Source of the DNA: Fervidobacterium sp. | Lineage (GTDB): Bacteria; Thermotogota; Thermotogae; Thermotogales; Fervidobacteriaceae | Reading direction: 5' to 3' | Assembly: GCA_026419195.1 (NCBI GenBank) | Contig: JANZZV010000006.1 | Span: 62,001-126,000, forward strand | DNA: 64,000 bases | Shown: positions 35,922 to 45,794 of the stretch, in pieces | Position numbering within the stretch: the first letter of the stretch is position 1 | Layout of the letters: every line of letters starts with the position of its first letter | Translations under genes and position numbers: made by a program | The notes under the pieces: generated by a model | Told to the model about the DNA's origin: nothing | The model's input: only the letters and a program-made list of their open reading frames with translations | The model's database searches: none

Positions 35922-38900
35922 GTGGAAAGAGTTGGAGAAAAATTAGAAATCATAGAGTTTGTTAATGAAACCTATTGGAGTAAAGACTACATTGCTGAGT
36001 TGGACGGAAGAAGAAAGATTGTAAAGTTTGTCAAAGAAAACTTGATTTTAAGGCCTGATGAGGTTGTGATGAAATCGGAACTGGCGAGAAACGTGTATGG
36101 TTTGTTATTACCAGAAAGGTTTATTTTTGAAAACGTTCCTATTTTAATTTACGATGTAAACAACGTTGAATTTTATGATAAGTTTGCTGCTCGGCAAAAA
36201 GAAGTAATAGTTTCATTTCTACTAAGCTTACTTAAAAACATTCTGCATGTTCCAAAACTTTTCTTGCCAGTTCTCGGATTTGATGACATAGTTCAGGTGG
36301 ACGACGAGATATTACTTTTTCTACCATTTGTACAAAATTATGTTAAGCTTTCAGCCCTCCAAGATAAAGACGAGGGAAGTCTTTTCATAGCACCTGAAAT
36401 CCTTCACGAGCAAAATCTTACAGATTCGTCAACACTTTATGTGTTTGGTAAACTATTAGACATTATTTCAGAAGATGAAGTTGTTAAAGCAATAGCAAAA
36501 CAGTTAAGTGCACAAGACCCCAAGGAAAGAAAGTTTAAAGAAGATATACCTTTCTCAAGTATATTGAAAAACAAAAGGACCTTAGCGCTCAAGAGAATAG
36601 TCAGAGAAGAAGAGAAGGCGATCATCAAATTTATTACCTCTAAGGATACAGATAAGAAATTTCTTGGTGTTATTGGAACTCAAAGGATAGGTAAAACGAC
36701 TATCGTTGAAAACATTGAAAACGCGCTTAGAGAAATTGGTACACCGTTCCTTCACGCTGTGTCTGGATCAGACGTGATTATTCAAACATTACAACTTGTA
36801 TCAGATAAGATAAGCGAAGAATTATTTGAAGAACTTACAGAGTGTATTGAAAAAACATGTAAAATCGATACAGTTTCAATGGCTTTAGTCCAAGCCCTTT
36901 CTGTTTTGAGCAACGTGGTGATTATTGTTGATGACTACCATGAAGTATCTGAAACTTTGAGAGCGTTACTACGGAAAATGGCTACCATGATAAAGGGTTC
37001 TAATATAAAAATAATCGCTTTTAGCGTTGAAAATTTTGAAGAATTTGAAGATAAGATCAATTTAACACCATTTTCCGTGGAACAAACAAAAGAATTATTG
37101 AAAGCTTCGTTTTCAAAAGTATGGGAAGCAGACATACTTAGTCAATGGCTAACAAATGTTTCAGCCGGTTTACCTGGACTTATAGTTGAATATATAAAAT
37201 ATCTTTATGAAAACGATGTTATTTATTTTTCTAAAGGGGAACTAAGATATGATATCGACAAGTTAGAACAGCTGCAATTTAACAACATCTTTAGTGAAAA
37301 ACTAAGCAAATTTATCAACAAAGTAGAACAGTATGTTGCCGTTTTAGGCCAGAAGTTCAATAATTCAGAATTAAAACAACTTGAAGTTGAGTTGAAGAAG
37401 AAAATAGATGTCAACCAACTCATTTCAGATGGAGTTGTATACAAAGAATATGACAAGTATAGATTTACGCTGAGGCAATATTGGGAATTCTTGTACAACA
37501 GCATACCATCTGAAACAAGAAACGAAATACATAAAGAGCTTTCGAAAAAAGTTAATGATACATTTAAGAGGGCATGGCACTTAGAAATGATAGGTGAGAA
37601 AATAAATGCTGCAACTGTTTATTTAAAATATATAAAAGAGTTGTTAGAATACTATGCTTCTCCTTCACTTGTTAAATCGGTGATACGTAAAGTTAAGGAA
37701 ATCATCGGTAACAGAACTTCTTACGCTCTTGTAAAATTTGAAGTTGAACTACTTACACGAACAGAAGAGATAACAGAGTTAATAACATTAGAAATTCCTG
37801 AGAATAGGTTGTTTTCTTATTACATAGCTAAGAAATACTTTTCTTCATATAAAGAGCAAGAAGCTATGGAGATATTGAGCAAATATCCAAAGGCCTATGG
37901 TTCAATAGGTGAAATAAAAAGGAATTTGCTTTATTTAATGGCTGAATTTGAAGTTGGGAAAAAAAGAAAAGAATATGTTAACAGAACTTTTGCCCTGATT
38001 GCAAATCTTAGAGAAGATAACCCTATTCATGCCGGCATACTTGTGGATGCGTATATTTTCATATCGAGAGTGCTTTCAGATAACCCGCACCGTGCTTTTT
38101 ACTATTTAAAAAAGGCGGAGAAAATAGCACTCGAGTTCAACCTGGCTCATAAACTTCCGATTATCTACAACAACATGTCAACAGAAAGTTCAAATACAAA
38201 CATATCCATGACATTTCTTCAGAGAGCAGTCGATGTAGCAAACGATATAGGACTTCCAGCTCGAGGATACATGGCAAAATTAAATATGCTTTACCATGCA
38301 CTTTACGCTGGAAAGATAAAAGACTTTGTGACAGGGATTGCCAATGTTAGACCAAAAATTGAGCTTTTAGGCCTTTCCGACGAGTTGGCATATAGCCATA
38401 TCTTAGAGGCATATTATCATGCTTACAATTTTGAATACGAAGAGGCTTTAGTACACATTGGGGAGTCTGAGAAAATTTCTGGGAAAGCTAACGAGCTTGA
38501 ACGTATGTTCATCAGTGCTATAGTTAGGAAATTTGACAGTTTCAATACATATCTTTCAAAGATTGATATTTCAAATTTATCAGATGACTCGAGAGCTGTT
38601 ATAGAAATTTTGGGAAATTTAAATAATGAGGAACTTGGGTTAAAATGGGAGAAATACATCAACAGCGGTGGAAGAATTTTTAGAGAGGAAATTTGTGCAA
38701 TTGCAGGTGATAAATTGTCACGCTTGAAGCCCGAGCTCTTTAGAAAGGAGCTAGGATATTTAGAGAACAGATTCGTACTTGATGGTAGTTTACTGTCTCT
38801 TGCAATGGTCTACGAAGGTTATGGACATTATTATAAAGAAATTGGAAAATTATATAAAGCAAATGTATACTATCAAAAAGCAATTACACTTTACAAAGAC

Positions 38901-39896
38901 ATAGGTATGTTAAATGCATCAAAAATTTTGTCACAGACTTATAACGTTAGCACAGTTGATTTGGAACCTGGTGAGCTTGAAGATACGAAAAATTTATCAA
39001 TAGATATTCTAACAAGTCTCAAGGTTATTGATCCAAAAACGGATCCGCAGATTCTACTTGATTACTTTGTCTCAAAAGTTTTGACCGTTTTTCCGGTGAA
39101 GAATGTGTATTTTAAGATTCATGACAATGTACTGGACAGAGATTTTGAAAGTGGATGGGGTGAGTTTAGAAGTTTTGAAAAAGACTACTTAGTGTTGTCT
39201 CCGTTAGAGATTTATCTTACAGACAATTTTGATCAAAAATCTAAATATGAAATATATGCTTCGAATCCAACTCTATCTCTTCCAGAATACTTTAAGAATA
39301 ATATTATAGCAAAGTTGGAAATAATAGAATACGGTTTTGTTGCAGTTTTCAAAGGCGTTTTAACAAGAATGAGGAGCTATATAGATCCGCTTACAAAGCT
39401 ATTTACAAGATATTATTTTTCCGAGCTTTTGGCTCAACATTTTGAAAATGCTGTTAACCAAAAAGATAGTTTATCTATAGTGATGTGTGATATAGACAAT
39501 TTCAAAAAAATAAACGATACATATGGACACTTGACAGGGGATAGGGTACTTAAAATTATTGCTAAACTACTTAGAGAAAACATTCGATCGACCGACATCG
39601 TCGGACGATTTGGAGGAGAGGAATTTATAATATCCTTTCCATCAACAGATGTTGAGGAAACAAAATCAATTCTTGAAAGATTAAGGCGCCACATACGTGA
39701 CTTGACAGAATTTCCTTTCAAAATAACGCTGAGTTTTGGTGTTGTAAACCATCCTGAAAACACAGGCGGAATTATAATACAGTCCCCGGAAGATCTTATC
39801 AGGTTAGCAGATACTGCTTTGTATCATGCTAAAAATACCGGAAAAGACAAGATAGTAGTCTATTCGGAGGGAATGACGGGTGGATTGCATGCATAA
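35922..39896 (+). CDS. Pseudokinase-P-loop ATPase-helical repeat-GGDEF protein B
   Basis: This 1324-residue paralogue of protein A has the same order: a kinase-like C-lobe (SLFIAPEILHEQ, STLYVFGKLL, DPKERK) without a catalytic loop, then a P-loop ATPase with GTQRIGKTT near 252 and Walker B VVIIVDDYHE. TPR-like helices, a GAF-like region (near 1040-1150) and a GGDEF domain follow: DPLTKLFTRYYF, MCDIDNFKKINDTYGH and GRFGGEEF near 1231. The RxxD inhibitory site (RSTD) is present. The layout resembles PknK/MalT-type STAND proteins. GGTGGTGG favours GTG 35922; an upstream TTG at 35895 overlaps protein A by four bases. Its end overlaps murB. Confidence 0.84.
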   Translation: MERVGEKLEIIEFVNETYWSKDYIAELDGRRKIVKFVKENLILRPDEVVMKSELARNVYGLLLPERFIFENVPILIYDVNNVEFYDKFAARQKEVIVSFLLSLLKNILHVPKLFLPVLGFDDIVQVDDEILLFLPFVQNYVKLSALQDKDEGSLFIAPEILHEQNLTDSSTLYVFGKLLDIISEDEVVKAIAKQLSAQDPKERKFKEDIPFSSILKNKRTLALKRIVREEEKAIIKFITSKDTDKKFLGVIGTQRIGKTTIVENIENALREIGTPFLHAVSGSDVIIQTLQLVSDKISEELFEELTECIEKTCKIDTVSMALVQALSVLSNVVIIVDDYHEVSETLRALLRKMATMIKGSNIKIIAFSVENFEEFEDKINLTPFSVEQTKELLKASFSKVWEADILSQWLTNVSAGLPGLIVEYIKYLYENDVIYFSKGELRYDIDKLEQLQFNNIFSEKLSKFINKVEQYVAVLGQKFNNSELKQLEVELKKKIDVNQLISDGVVYKEYDKYRFTLRQYWEFLYNSIPSETRNEIHKELSKKVNDTFKRAWHLEMIGEKINAATVYLKYIKELLEYYASPSLVKSVIRKVKEIIGNRTSYALVKFEVELLTRTEEITELITLEIPENRLFSYYIAKKYFSSYKEQEAMEILSKYPKAYGSIGEIKRNLLYLMAEFEVGKKRKEYVNRTFALIANLREDNPIHAGILVDAYIFISRVLSDNPHRAFYYLKKAEKIALEFNLAHKLPIIYNNMSTESSNTNISMTFLQRAVDVANDIGLPARGYMAKLNMLYHALYAGKIKDFVTGIANVRPKIELLGLSDELAYSHILEAYYHAYNFEYEEALVHIGESEKISGKANELERMFISAIVRKFDSFNTYLSKIDISNLSDDSRAVIEILGNLNNEELGLKWEKYINSGGRIFREEICAIAGDKLSRLKPELFRKELGYLENRFVLDGSLLSLAMVYEGYGHYYKEIGKLYKANVYYQKAITLYKDIGMLNASKILSQTYNVSTVDLEPGELEDTKNLSIDILTSLKVIDPKTDPQILLDYFVSKVLTVFPVKNVYFKIHDNVLDRDFESGWGEFRSFEKDYLVLSPLEIYLTDNFDQKSKYEIYASNPTLSLPEYFKNNIIAKLEIIEYGFVAVFKGVLTRMRSYIDPLTKLFTRYYFSELLAQHFENAVNQKDSLSIVMCDIDNFKKINDTYGHLTGDRVLKIIAKLLRENIRSTDIVGRFGGEEFIISFPSTDVEETKSILERLRRHIRDLTEFPFKITLSFGVVNHPENTGGIIIQSPEDLIRLADTALYHAKNTGKDKIVVYSEGMTGGLHA

Positions 39897-40797
39897 TTTA
39901 AGAAGAACAGTACTTGAAAAACTCTGGGAATATGGTTGTGACACTTTACTTAAAGAAGAGCTTTCTGCACATGTAAGTTTTAAAATTGGTGGTACAGTTC
40001 CCATTTTTGTAATTCCCAATAACGTAGATGGACTATTAAATGCAATTAATTTGATAAGAGAAGAAGGAATGGAATTTCGTATTTTGGGTAAAGGAACAAA
40101 CATTCTTCCCTTAGATGGTTCTTTACCATTTTTGGTACTTTCTACTGAAAGAATAGATGAATTAATTGTTGAACACGATAAAATTCATGTTGGAGCAGGA
40201 GCTTCTTTTAAGAAATTGTGTCTCGTAGCGCTTGAAAATGAATTATCCGGTTTGGAGCACGCCTATGGTCTTCCAGGAAGTGTTGGAGGAGCTGTTTATA
40301 TGAATGCAGGATGTTATGGATGGGAAACGGCTGATAATATCTTGGAAGTCACTGCCTTTGATGGTAGAAAAGTAATAAAACTAACGAAAAATGAAATTAA
40401 TTTTTCGTACAGAAACAGTATATTCAAAATCGAAAAAAATATGGTAATACTTGGAGCTACATTCAAGTTTTCCAAGGGGCAAAAGGAAAAAATCAAAAAT
40501 CTTATGTTAGATACGATTAAGAAACGATACGAGAAACAGCCTTTGGAGTACCCAAGTGCGGGTAGTGTTTTTAAAAGACCAAAACCTGATTTTTATGTTG
40601 GCACAGCGATTGAATCGCTTGGACTGAAAGGTTTTTCCATAGGAGGGGCGCAGATTTCCGAAAAGCATGCTGGCTTTATAATAAACAAAGGTAATGCAAA
40701 GGCTGAAGATGTAATTAGTTTAATAAAATACATTAGATTAAAAATTAAAGAGCGTTATAATATAGATTTAGAGACTGAGATTGAAATTTGGGAATAG
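39880..40797 (+). CDS. murB: UDP-N-acetylenolpyruvoylglucosamine reductase
   Basis: It reduces UDP-GlcNAc-enolpyruvate to UDP-MurNAc with NADPH and FAD in peptidoglycan synthesis. The 305-residue length fits the short (type IIb) form. FAD-binding segments ILGKGTNIL, GLPGSVGGAVYMNAGCYG and SYRNSIF, and the late PSAGSVFKRP (active serine in GSVF) are present. GTG 39880 follows GGAGGG; ATG 39889, three codons later, follows GGGTGG and is equally possible. The gene overlaps the end of protein B by up to 17 bases. Confidence 0.96.
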   Translation: MDCMHNLRRTVLEKLWEYGCDTLLKEELSAHVSFKIGGTVPIFVIPNNVDGLLNAINLIREEGMEFRILGKGTNILPLDGSLPFLVLSTERIDELIVEHDKIHVGAGASFKKLCLVALENELSGLEHAYGLPGSVGGAVYMNAGCYGWETADNILEVTAFDGRKVIKLTKNEINFSYRNSIFKIEKNMVILGATFKFSKGQKEKIKNLMLDTIKKRYEKQPLEYPSAGSVFKRPKPDFYVGTAIESLGLKGFSIGGAQISEKHAGFIINKGNAKAEDVISLIKYIRLKIKERYNIDLETEIEIWE

Positions 40798-40825
40798 GAC
40801 AAAACGATTTTTGGAGGTGAAGAGC

Positions 40826-42184
40826 GTGTCTGTTGAAAAAGGGTTGGTTTGGAAAAAAAGAACAAAAGAGGAGATCGAAAGGTTTTCTGAAAATTACAAA
40901 ATATTCATAGATTTTGCAAAGACAGAAAGGTTAGCGATAGAATACTTTGAAAAGCTTTTGAAAAGAGAAGGGTTTATAAGTATAAACGATTATGTGTCAA
41001 AAAGTACCACAAGTAAAATCTTTTCTGTGAACCGTTTTAAATCACTTGTTGCAGTAAAAGGAGACATAACAAATGGCATAAATTTTATAGTTGCACATGT
41101 TGATTCGCCAAGATTAGATTTAAAACCTTATCCACTCTATGAAGATAGTGGTATAGTATTAGCAAAAACGCATTATTATGGAGGGATAAAAAAATACCAA
41201 TGGCTGAGTCTTCCTTTAGCACTTGTTGGAATAGTTGTAAAGGAAAATGGTGACAAAATAAATATTTGCATAGGATGTAACGAAAAAGAGCCTGTGTTTG
41301 TATTACCTGATTTATTACCGCACCTTGATAAGGAAGATAAAAAAGTAAGCGAGCAGTTTAAAGCCGACAAAATGAACCTTTTAGTTGGATCTATTCCACT
41401 TGAAACGAATGACAAAGAACCAGTCAAGCAATATGTACTTAAGTTATTGAAAGAAAAATATGATATAGAAGAAGAGGATTTCATAAGTGCCGAACTTGAA
41501 CTTGTCCCTGCCATAAAACCAAGAGATGTTGGACTTGATGGAAGTTTTATAGGTGCATATGGGCATGATGATAGAATATGTGCCTACGAAGCAATTATGG
41601 CTCTTTTAAACGCGGAAATTTCGGAAAATCAAAAAGCTGCTGGTGTAATACTATTTGATAGAGAAGAAATCGGTAGCGAAGGAGATGCAGGTGCACAAGG
41701 AAGGTTTTACAAAAGCTTTCTAAGAAAATTGATCAAAGCCAAAGGTCTTGAAGACAGTGAAAACGTTTTAGATGACATAATATCCAAGTCAACAGTAATA
41801 TCAGCGGACGTTACCGCTTTGTATGATCCATCTTACCCTGAAGTACATGACAAACTCAACGTAGCAAAACCAGGTTACGGAGTAGCAATAGTTAAGTACA
41901 CAGGTAGGGGTGGAAAATCGGGTGCAAGTGAAGCTCATGCTGAATTGTTAGCAAAAGTTCGAAACATCTTAAACAAGAATGGAATCTGTTGGCAAGTAAG
42001 CTTACTTGGAAAAGTTGATGTTGGTGGTGGAGGTACAGTTGCCAAATTTTTAGCTAAGGAAGGCTTTGATACAGTCGATATGGGACCAGGGTTAATGAGT
42101 ATGCACGCTCCGTTTGAACTTGTATCAAAAGCCGATCTTTACGAAACTTACCTTGCCTTTAAAGTATTGATGGAACAGTTGTAG
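40826..42184 (+). CDS. M18-family aminopeptidase
   Basis: This 452-residue dinuclear zinc exopeptidase carries the family's motifs: AHVDSPRLDLKP (first metal histidine and aspartate), GAYGHDDRICAYEA, FDREEIGSEGDAG (catalytic glutamate) and a late MGPGLMSMHAPFE (metal histidine). It removes N-terminal residues from peptides in the cytoplasm and probably forms a dodecamer, as in the family. GGAGGTGA before GTG 40826 decides the start; an earlier in-frame start lies inside murB. Confidence 0.95.
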   Translation: MSVEKGLVWKKRTKEEIERFSENYKIFIDFAKTERLAIEYFEKLLKREGFISINDYVSKSTTSKIFSVNRFKSLVAVKGDITNGINFIVAHVDSPRLDLKPYPLYEDSGIVLAKTHYYGGIKKYQWLSLPLALVGIVVKENGDKINICIGCNEKEPVFVLPDLLPHLDKEDKKVSEQFKADKMNLLVGSIPLETNDKEPVKQYVLKLLKEKYDIEEEDFISAELELVPAIKPRDVGLDGSFIGAYGHDDRICAYEAIMALLNAEISENQKAAGVILFDREEIGSEGDAGAQGRFYKSFLRKLIKAKGLEDSENVLDDIISKSTVISADVTALYDPSYPEVHDKLNVAKPGYGVAIVKYTGRGGKSGASEAHAELLAKVRNILNKNGICWQVSLLGKVDVGGGGTVAKFLAKEGFDTVDMGPGLMSMHAPFELVSKADLYETYLAFKVLMEQL

Positions 42185-42198
42185 AAGAGGTGGAAAAA

Positions 42199-42657
42199 AT
42201 GAGTAAACACGTCAAAGAAAGAGCCGAAGAGCTGTACACTGTTCTTGAAAAGTTGTTAAGAGATATCTGTTTCAGTATCAGAATACACGGCCGTGAAGCT
42301 CTTAAAAATTATTCCATTACTCATGCGCAATTTGAGCTGCTTCAGAGAATTTATTTTAATGGACCACAAACCATGACAAAACTGAGCCAGATGCTTGGTA
42401 TCGCAAAAAGTACGACGACAGGTCTTGTTATGAGACTTGAAAGAGATGGTTTTCTGAAACGGAAACAAAGTAGAGAAGATAAAAGAGTTGCCGTTGTGGA
42501 GATAACTTTGCTAGGTGAAGAAGTAATAAAAGCAGTCATAAATTCCAGGATAGACTATGTAAAGAAACTTTGTGAAAAATTTTCAGACGAGGATTTAAAT
42601 CAGCTCTATTCAAGCCTTGAAAATTTGTCAAATTTAATAAAGGAAACGAACAAATAA
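42199..42657 (+). CDS. MarR-family transcriptional regulator
   Basis: This 152-residue protein has the MarR winged helix-turn-helix: ITHAQFELLQRI, MTKLSQMLGIAKSTTTGLVM (recognition helix) and the wing REDKRVAVVEIT. Flanking helices form the dimer. Ligand and operator are unknown; it may control the downstream envelope genes or M18. ATG 42199 follows GAGGTGG. Confidence 0.9.
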   Translation: MSKHVKERAEELYTVLEKLLRDICFSIRIHGREALKNYSITHAQFELLQRIYFNGPQTMTKLSQMLGIAKSTTTGLVMRLERDGFLKRKQSREDKRVAVVEITLLGEEVIKAVINSRIDYVKKLCEKFSDEDLNQLYSSLENLSNLIKETNK

Positions 42658-42678
42658 TCTCTGAATTTGGTGATTTCT

Positions 42679-44070
42679 ATGTTTTTTAAGACAGTGAGAT
42701 ACCTTATTATTATTATTTTTACTTTCTTACTCTCATCATCTTTCTTAGCACTCACAGTAATATCCGAAAACGGCGCAATGGTATATTACAATGGTTTCCT
42801 AATAGGTGTGGTGAAAAACAATTCATTGTCTTTTCCTGCAAGTTTTCCTGGTTGGCTTCGCGTAGCTAAACCTGGATACTTAACTTTTGAAAAAGAAATA
42901 ACAGAAGATGGTACTGTTGTTGCTAATTTAGCATTTCCAAGTTATCTTAAGGTTAATGTTGCCTTAGAAAATGCAGAGCTTTACATAAACGACATCAAAT
43001 ATTCTCCTGGGGAACTACACGCATTGAGACCTGGGTATTATAAAATAAAAATATCTGCTCCAGGCTACACGACCAAAACCATCGAGCTTTTTCTTGATAA
43101 AAACGAAGAAAAAATCTTGGACGTGAATTTGAAAAAGACAGTAACACTAACAATCAACTCAGTGCAAAAAATTTCGAATGTTCTTATAGATGGAAAAGTC
43201 ATCGACGTTCCACACACACTTGAAGTTTTACCAGGCAAGTACCGCTTGATACTTTCGGGTGATTATGTTAAAAACATTCAAGAGTTTGATGTACCACCAG
43301 TTGATAGTTACTCAATAACATTAGATCTTCAAAAAAAGTATGAGCTACAAATATCGGGTGAACCAGAGTATGCTTATGTAAGGATAAACAATGAGATTTA
43401 TAGATTACCATACAGAAACAAACTTTCTGAAGGGTTTTATAACATTGTTATCTTCGCTGACGGATATAAAGAAGAGACAAGAAGACTGGAGTTAAAAGAA
43501 AATACAGTGATAAACTACATGTTGGAACCACAAAAATTGTATAAATCAAACTTTTTGGATAAAGATTACATTGTCAAATTTGATGGTTTTGTAAGAGAAA
43601 GACTTATTCCAAAAGCTTATTTTACGACGGTATCTGACAAAAACAACAACATAATATGGGTTGGTTTTTCTGACGGGACTTTTAACAAAATCCCGACAAC
43701 AATACCAATACTTATAAACTCAGACTACCAAGTGACAATTAACAACAAAGCGTACATTGGACCTGCTGTATTGCAAATAGAAAACGGTCAAAAGATAAGC
43801 TTATACAACAAATTCACAGGTACAGAAACAGTGATTGTAGACAAACTTACAATCTTTGATAGCGTGGAGAAATGTTTAGTAAATATCTATTCAAAGACAG
43901 GTTTAGATGTATTTTGGGATGGGAAATACATTGGAAAAACTCCCATTTACCTTTTTATGACGAGCAGTGGCATGCATGAACTATTGTTGAAAAAAGGTGA
44001 ACGAGAGATTTTTAAAAGTTTGGTCTCCGTTTCTCAAGGTAAACTTAATGAGTTTTCAATTGATGAGTAA
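42679..44070 (+). CDS. Exported PEGA-repeat protein
   Basis: This 463-residue protein has a signal peptide or N-terminal anchor (LIIIIFTFLLSSSFLAL). At least five beta-rich units follow with PEGA-like signatures: FPGWLRVAKPGYL, LRPGYYKIKISAPGY, LPGKYRLILSG, SEGFYNIVIFADGY and YIGKTPIYLFMTSSGMHEL. PEGA units are found in surface and cell-envelope proteins. It directly precedes the Omp-alpha-like gene (16 bases), so a structural role in the periplasm or toga is likely. ATG 42679 follows a weak GGTGAT. Confidence 0.85.
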   Translation: MFFKTVRYLIIIIFTFLLSSSFLALTVISENGAMVYYNGFLIGVVKNNSLSFPASFPGWLRVAKPGYLTFEKEITEDGTVVANLAFPSYLKVNVALENAELYINDIKYSPGELHALRPGYYKIKISAPGYTTKTIELFLDKNEEKILDVNLKKTVTLTINSVQKISNVLIDGKVIDVPHTLEVLPGKYRLILSGDYVKNIQEFDVPPVDSYSITLDLQKKYELQISGEPEYAYVRINNEIYRLPYRNKLSEGFYNIVIFADGYKEETRRLELKENTVINYMLEPQKLYKSNFLDKDYIVKFDGFVRERLIPKAYFTTVSDKNNNIIWVGFSDGTFNKIPTTIPILINSDYQVTINNKAYIGPAVLQIENGQKISLYNKFTGTETVIVDKLTIFDSVEKCLVNIYSKTGLDVFWDGKYIGKTPIYLFMTSSGMHELLLKKGEREIFKSLVSVSQGKLNEFSIDE

Positions 44071-44086
44071 AAAAGGAGTGTGGAAA

Positions 44087-45778
44087 ATGAAAAACAGTCG
44101 TCTCAGGTTTTTATCGATTGTTTTTTTAATATTTTCAGCATTTTTATTAGGTGCTGTAAATATCAAAGATCTTTCTCCATCGGCAAGTACTTACAAAGCG
44201 GTAAGCGATTTAATTGAAAAGAAGATAATGGACATTGACTCTAACGGAAACTTTAAACCTTCTTTGCTAATAACAAAACTAGACTTGGCAAGGTATTTGT
44301 ATAACCTTATAGATTACTACAATCTTGATACTTCTTTGAAAACTTCTTCGCAACAAACAGGCTTAGGCGCTGAGGATCTACGTAAGCTCGACGGTAGAAT
44401 TACTGGTATTGAAAAGAACGTACAAAGCATTCAAAGTACATTAAATGATTTGAAGAAAGTTGATAGTAAGGTTTTAGAAATGGAGAAGAATATTCAAAGT
44501 ATTCAAAGCGACTTGAGTAAAATAAACAGTAGAATCTCCGTAATAGAGCGAGGTTTACTAAATCCTCAAGATGTAAGTAAATTAGGAAGCAGGATTGATG
44601 GAATTGAAAAAGATTTAAAGGAAATTCAGAACAATCTTGTTAAGCTTGAGAACAAGCTATCTACGATTGAAAAAAACTTATCAGTTGTCCAAGACTCAAG
44701 CAAAATCTCTGGAAGAGTTTCAGATATTGAAAAGCAAATACAAAGTTTTCAAAGTGATTTAAACAAAATTGAGGGCAAAATCTCAGGACTTGAGAAAAAC
44801 ATTCAGAGTGTTCAAGATGCGGGAAAGCTTGGCAGTAAAATTTCTGACATTGAGAAAGCTGTTCAAAATATCGAAAGTAATTCAACGAAGCTTAACAACA
44901 AAATCTCCGGTTTAGATGTAGACCTCCAAAATCTTCAAACTTTGGTGAGCAGATTAGAAAAAAGGTTGGCTAATTTGGAAGGAAATTACAAACCTAAAAC
45001 CGAAGAACTTGAAGGGCAACTTTCGACTTTGCAAAAAACTGTTCAGAGTGTTTCTCAAGGAATTCTAAAACTGCAAGGTGATATTGAAGGATTGAAAAAC
45101 AATATCCAAAGTAATTTAAAGTCTGTTTTAGAGTCTCATGCATCAGATGTAAATTCTTTAAATAGCGAGATACAAAAATTGTCTAAGAAAATGAGTGATA
45201 TAGAAAAGAGTTTAGATAACTACTCTAAAAGCCTTGAAGAAGTGACAAAAAAATTAAAGGAGCTTGAGAACACTCAAAATAAACTTGAATCAAATCTTCA
45301 AAACAACATGGCGAAAACAAGTAACTTAGAAATCGAGCTGAAAAATTCAGATCTTCAGCTGGATAAAAGATTGTCAAAAATAGAAGAATTGATAAACAAA
45401 ACAGATGATTTTATAAAGAGGATAGAATCGGCTGATGTCATAACAATAGCAAACACTTTCAGCAATCTTCAGTTGATTACCAATCGTTTTGATCAGCTCG
45501 ATTCAAGATTATCCGAGCTAGAAAAAAAAGATAGCATCTCAACAGAAACGCTGCTCAAAGAATTGAACCAACTTAGGACTGAAAATAATAACAACATGAA
45601 CAAATTACAGAACGATATTTCCCAACAAAGGGCTAATCAACAAAGTACATTAGAACAATTAACATCCCAAAAAAAAGAAATTGAGGACTTAAAAAACGAA
45701 CTGAATATAACAAGATTGGTAGCCTTGATCAGTCTTGCTTTGTCACTGATTTTTGGAATACTTTTTGTCATTCAATAA
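44087..45778 (+). CDS. Omp-alpha-like toga protein (SLH-coiled coil-membrane anchor)
   Basis: This 563-residue protein has a signal peptide (about 1-23), an SLH-like domain (IKDLSPSASTYKAVSDLIEKKIM...TKLDLARYLYNLI) and a coiled coil (about 95-535). The coiled coil is made of repeated 20-45-residue units such as ISDIEKAVQNI and ISGLEKNIQSV. It ends in one hydrophobic helix (VALISLALSLIFGILFVIQ). This is the layout of Thermotoga Omp-alpha, a rod that bridges the cell wall and the outer toga. AAGGAGTG precedes ATG 44087; an upstream in-frame start lies inside the PEGA gene. Confidence 0.93.
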   Translation: MKNSRLRFLSIVFLIFSAFLLGAVNIKDLSPSASTYKAVSDLIEKKIMDIDSNGNFKPSLLITKLDLARYLYNLIDYYNLDTSLKTSSQQTGLGAEDLRKLDGRITGIEKNVQSIQSTLNDLKKVDSKVLEMEKNIQSIQSDLSKINSRISVIERGLLNPQDVSKLGSRIDGIEKDLKEIQNNLVKLENKLSTIEKNLSVVQDSSKISGRVSDIEKQIQSFQSDLNKIEGKISGLEKNIQSVQDAGKLGSKISDIEKAVQNIESNSTKLNNKISGLDVDLQNLQTLVSRLEKRLANLEGNYKPKTEELEGQLSTLQKTVQSVSQGILKLQGDIEGLKNNIQSNLKSVLESHASDVNSLNSEIQKLSKKMSDIEKSLDNYSKSLEEVTKKLKELENTQNKLESNLQNNMAKTSNLEIELKNSDLQLDKRLSKIEELINKTDDFIKRIESADVITIANTFSNLQLITNRFDQLDSRLSELEKKDSISTETLLKELNQLRTENNNNMNKLQNDISQQRANQQSTLEQLTSQKKEIEDLKNELNITRLVALISLALSLIFGILFVIQ

Positions 45779-45794
45779 ACATAAGGAGTAAGAT

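Noticed and set aside
44390-45690. DNA repeat array within the Omp-alpha-like gene
   Set aside because: The repeating units reflect coiled-coil heptads at protein level; the DNA is too divergent to be a tandem or CRISPR repeat.
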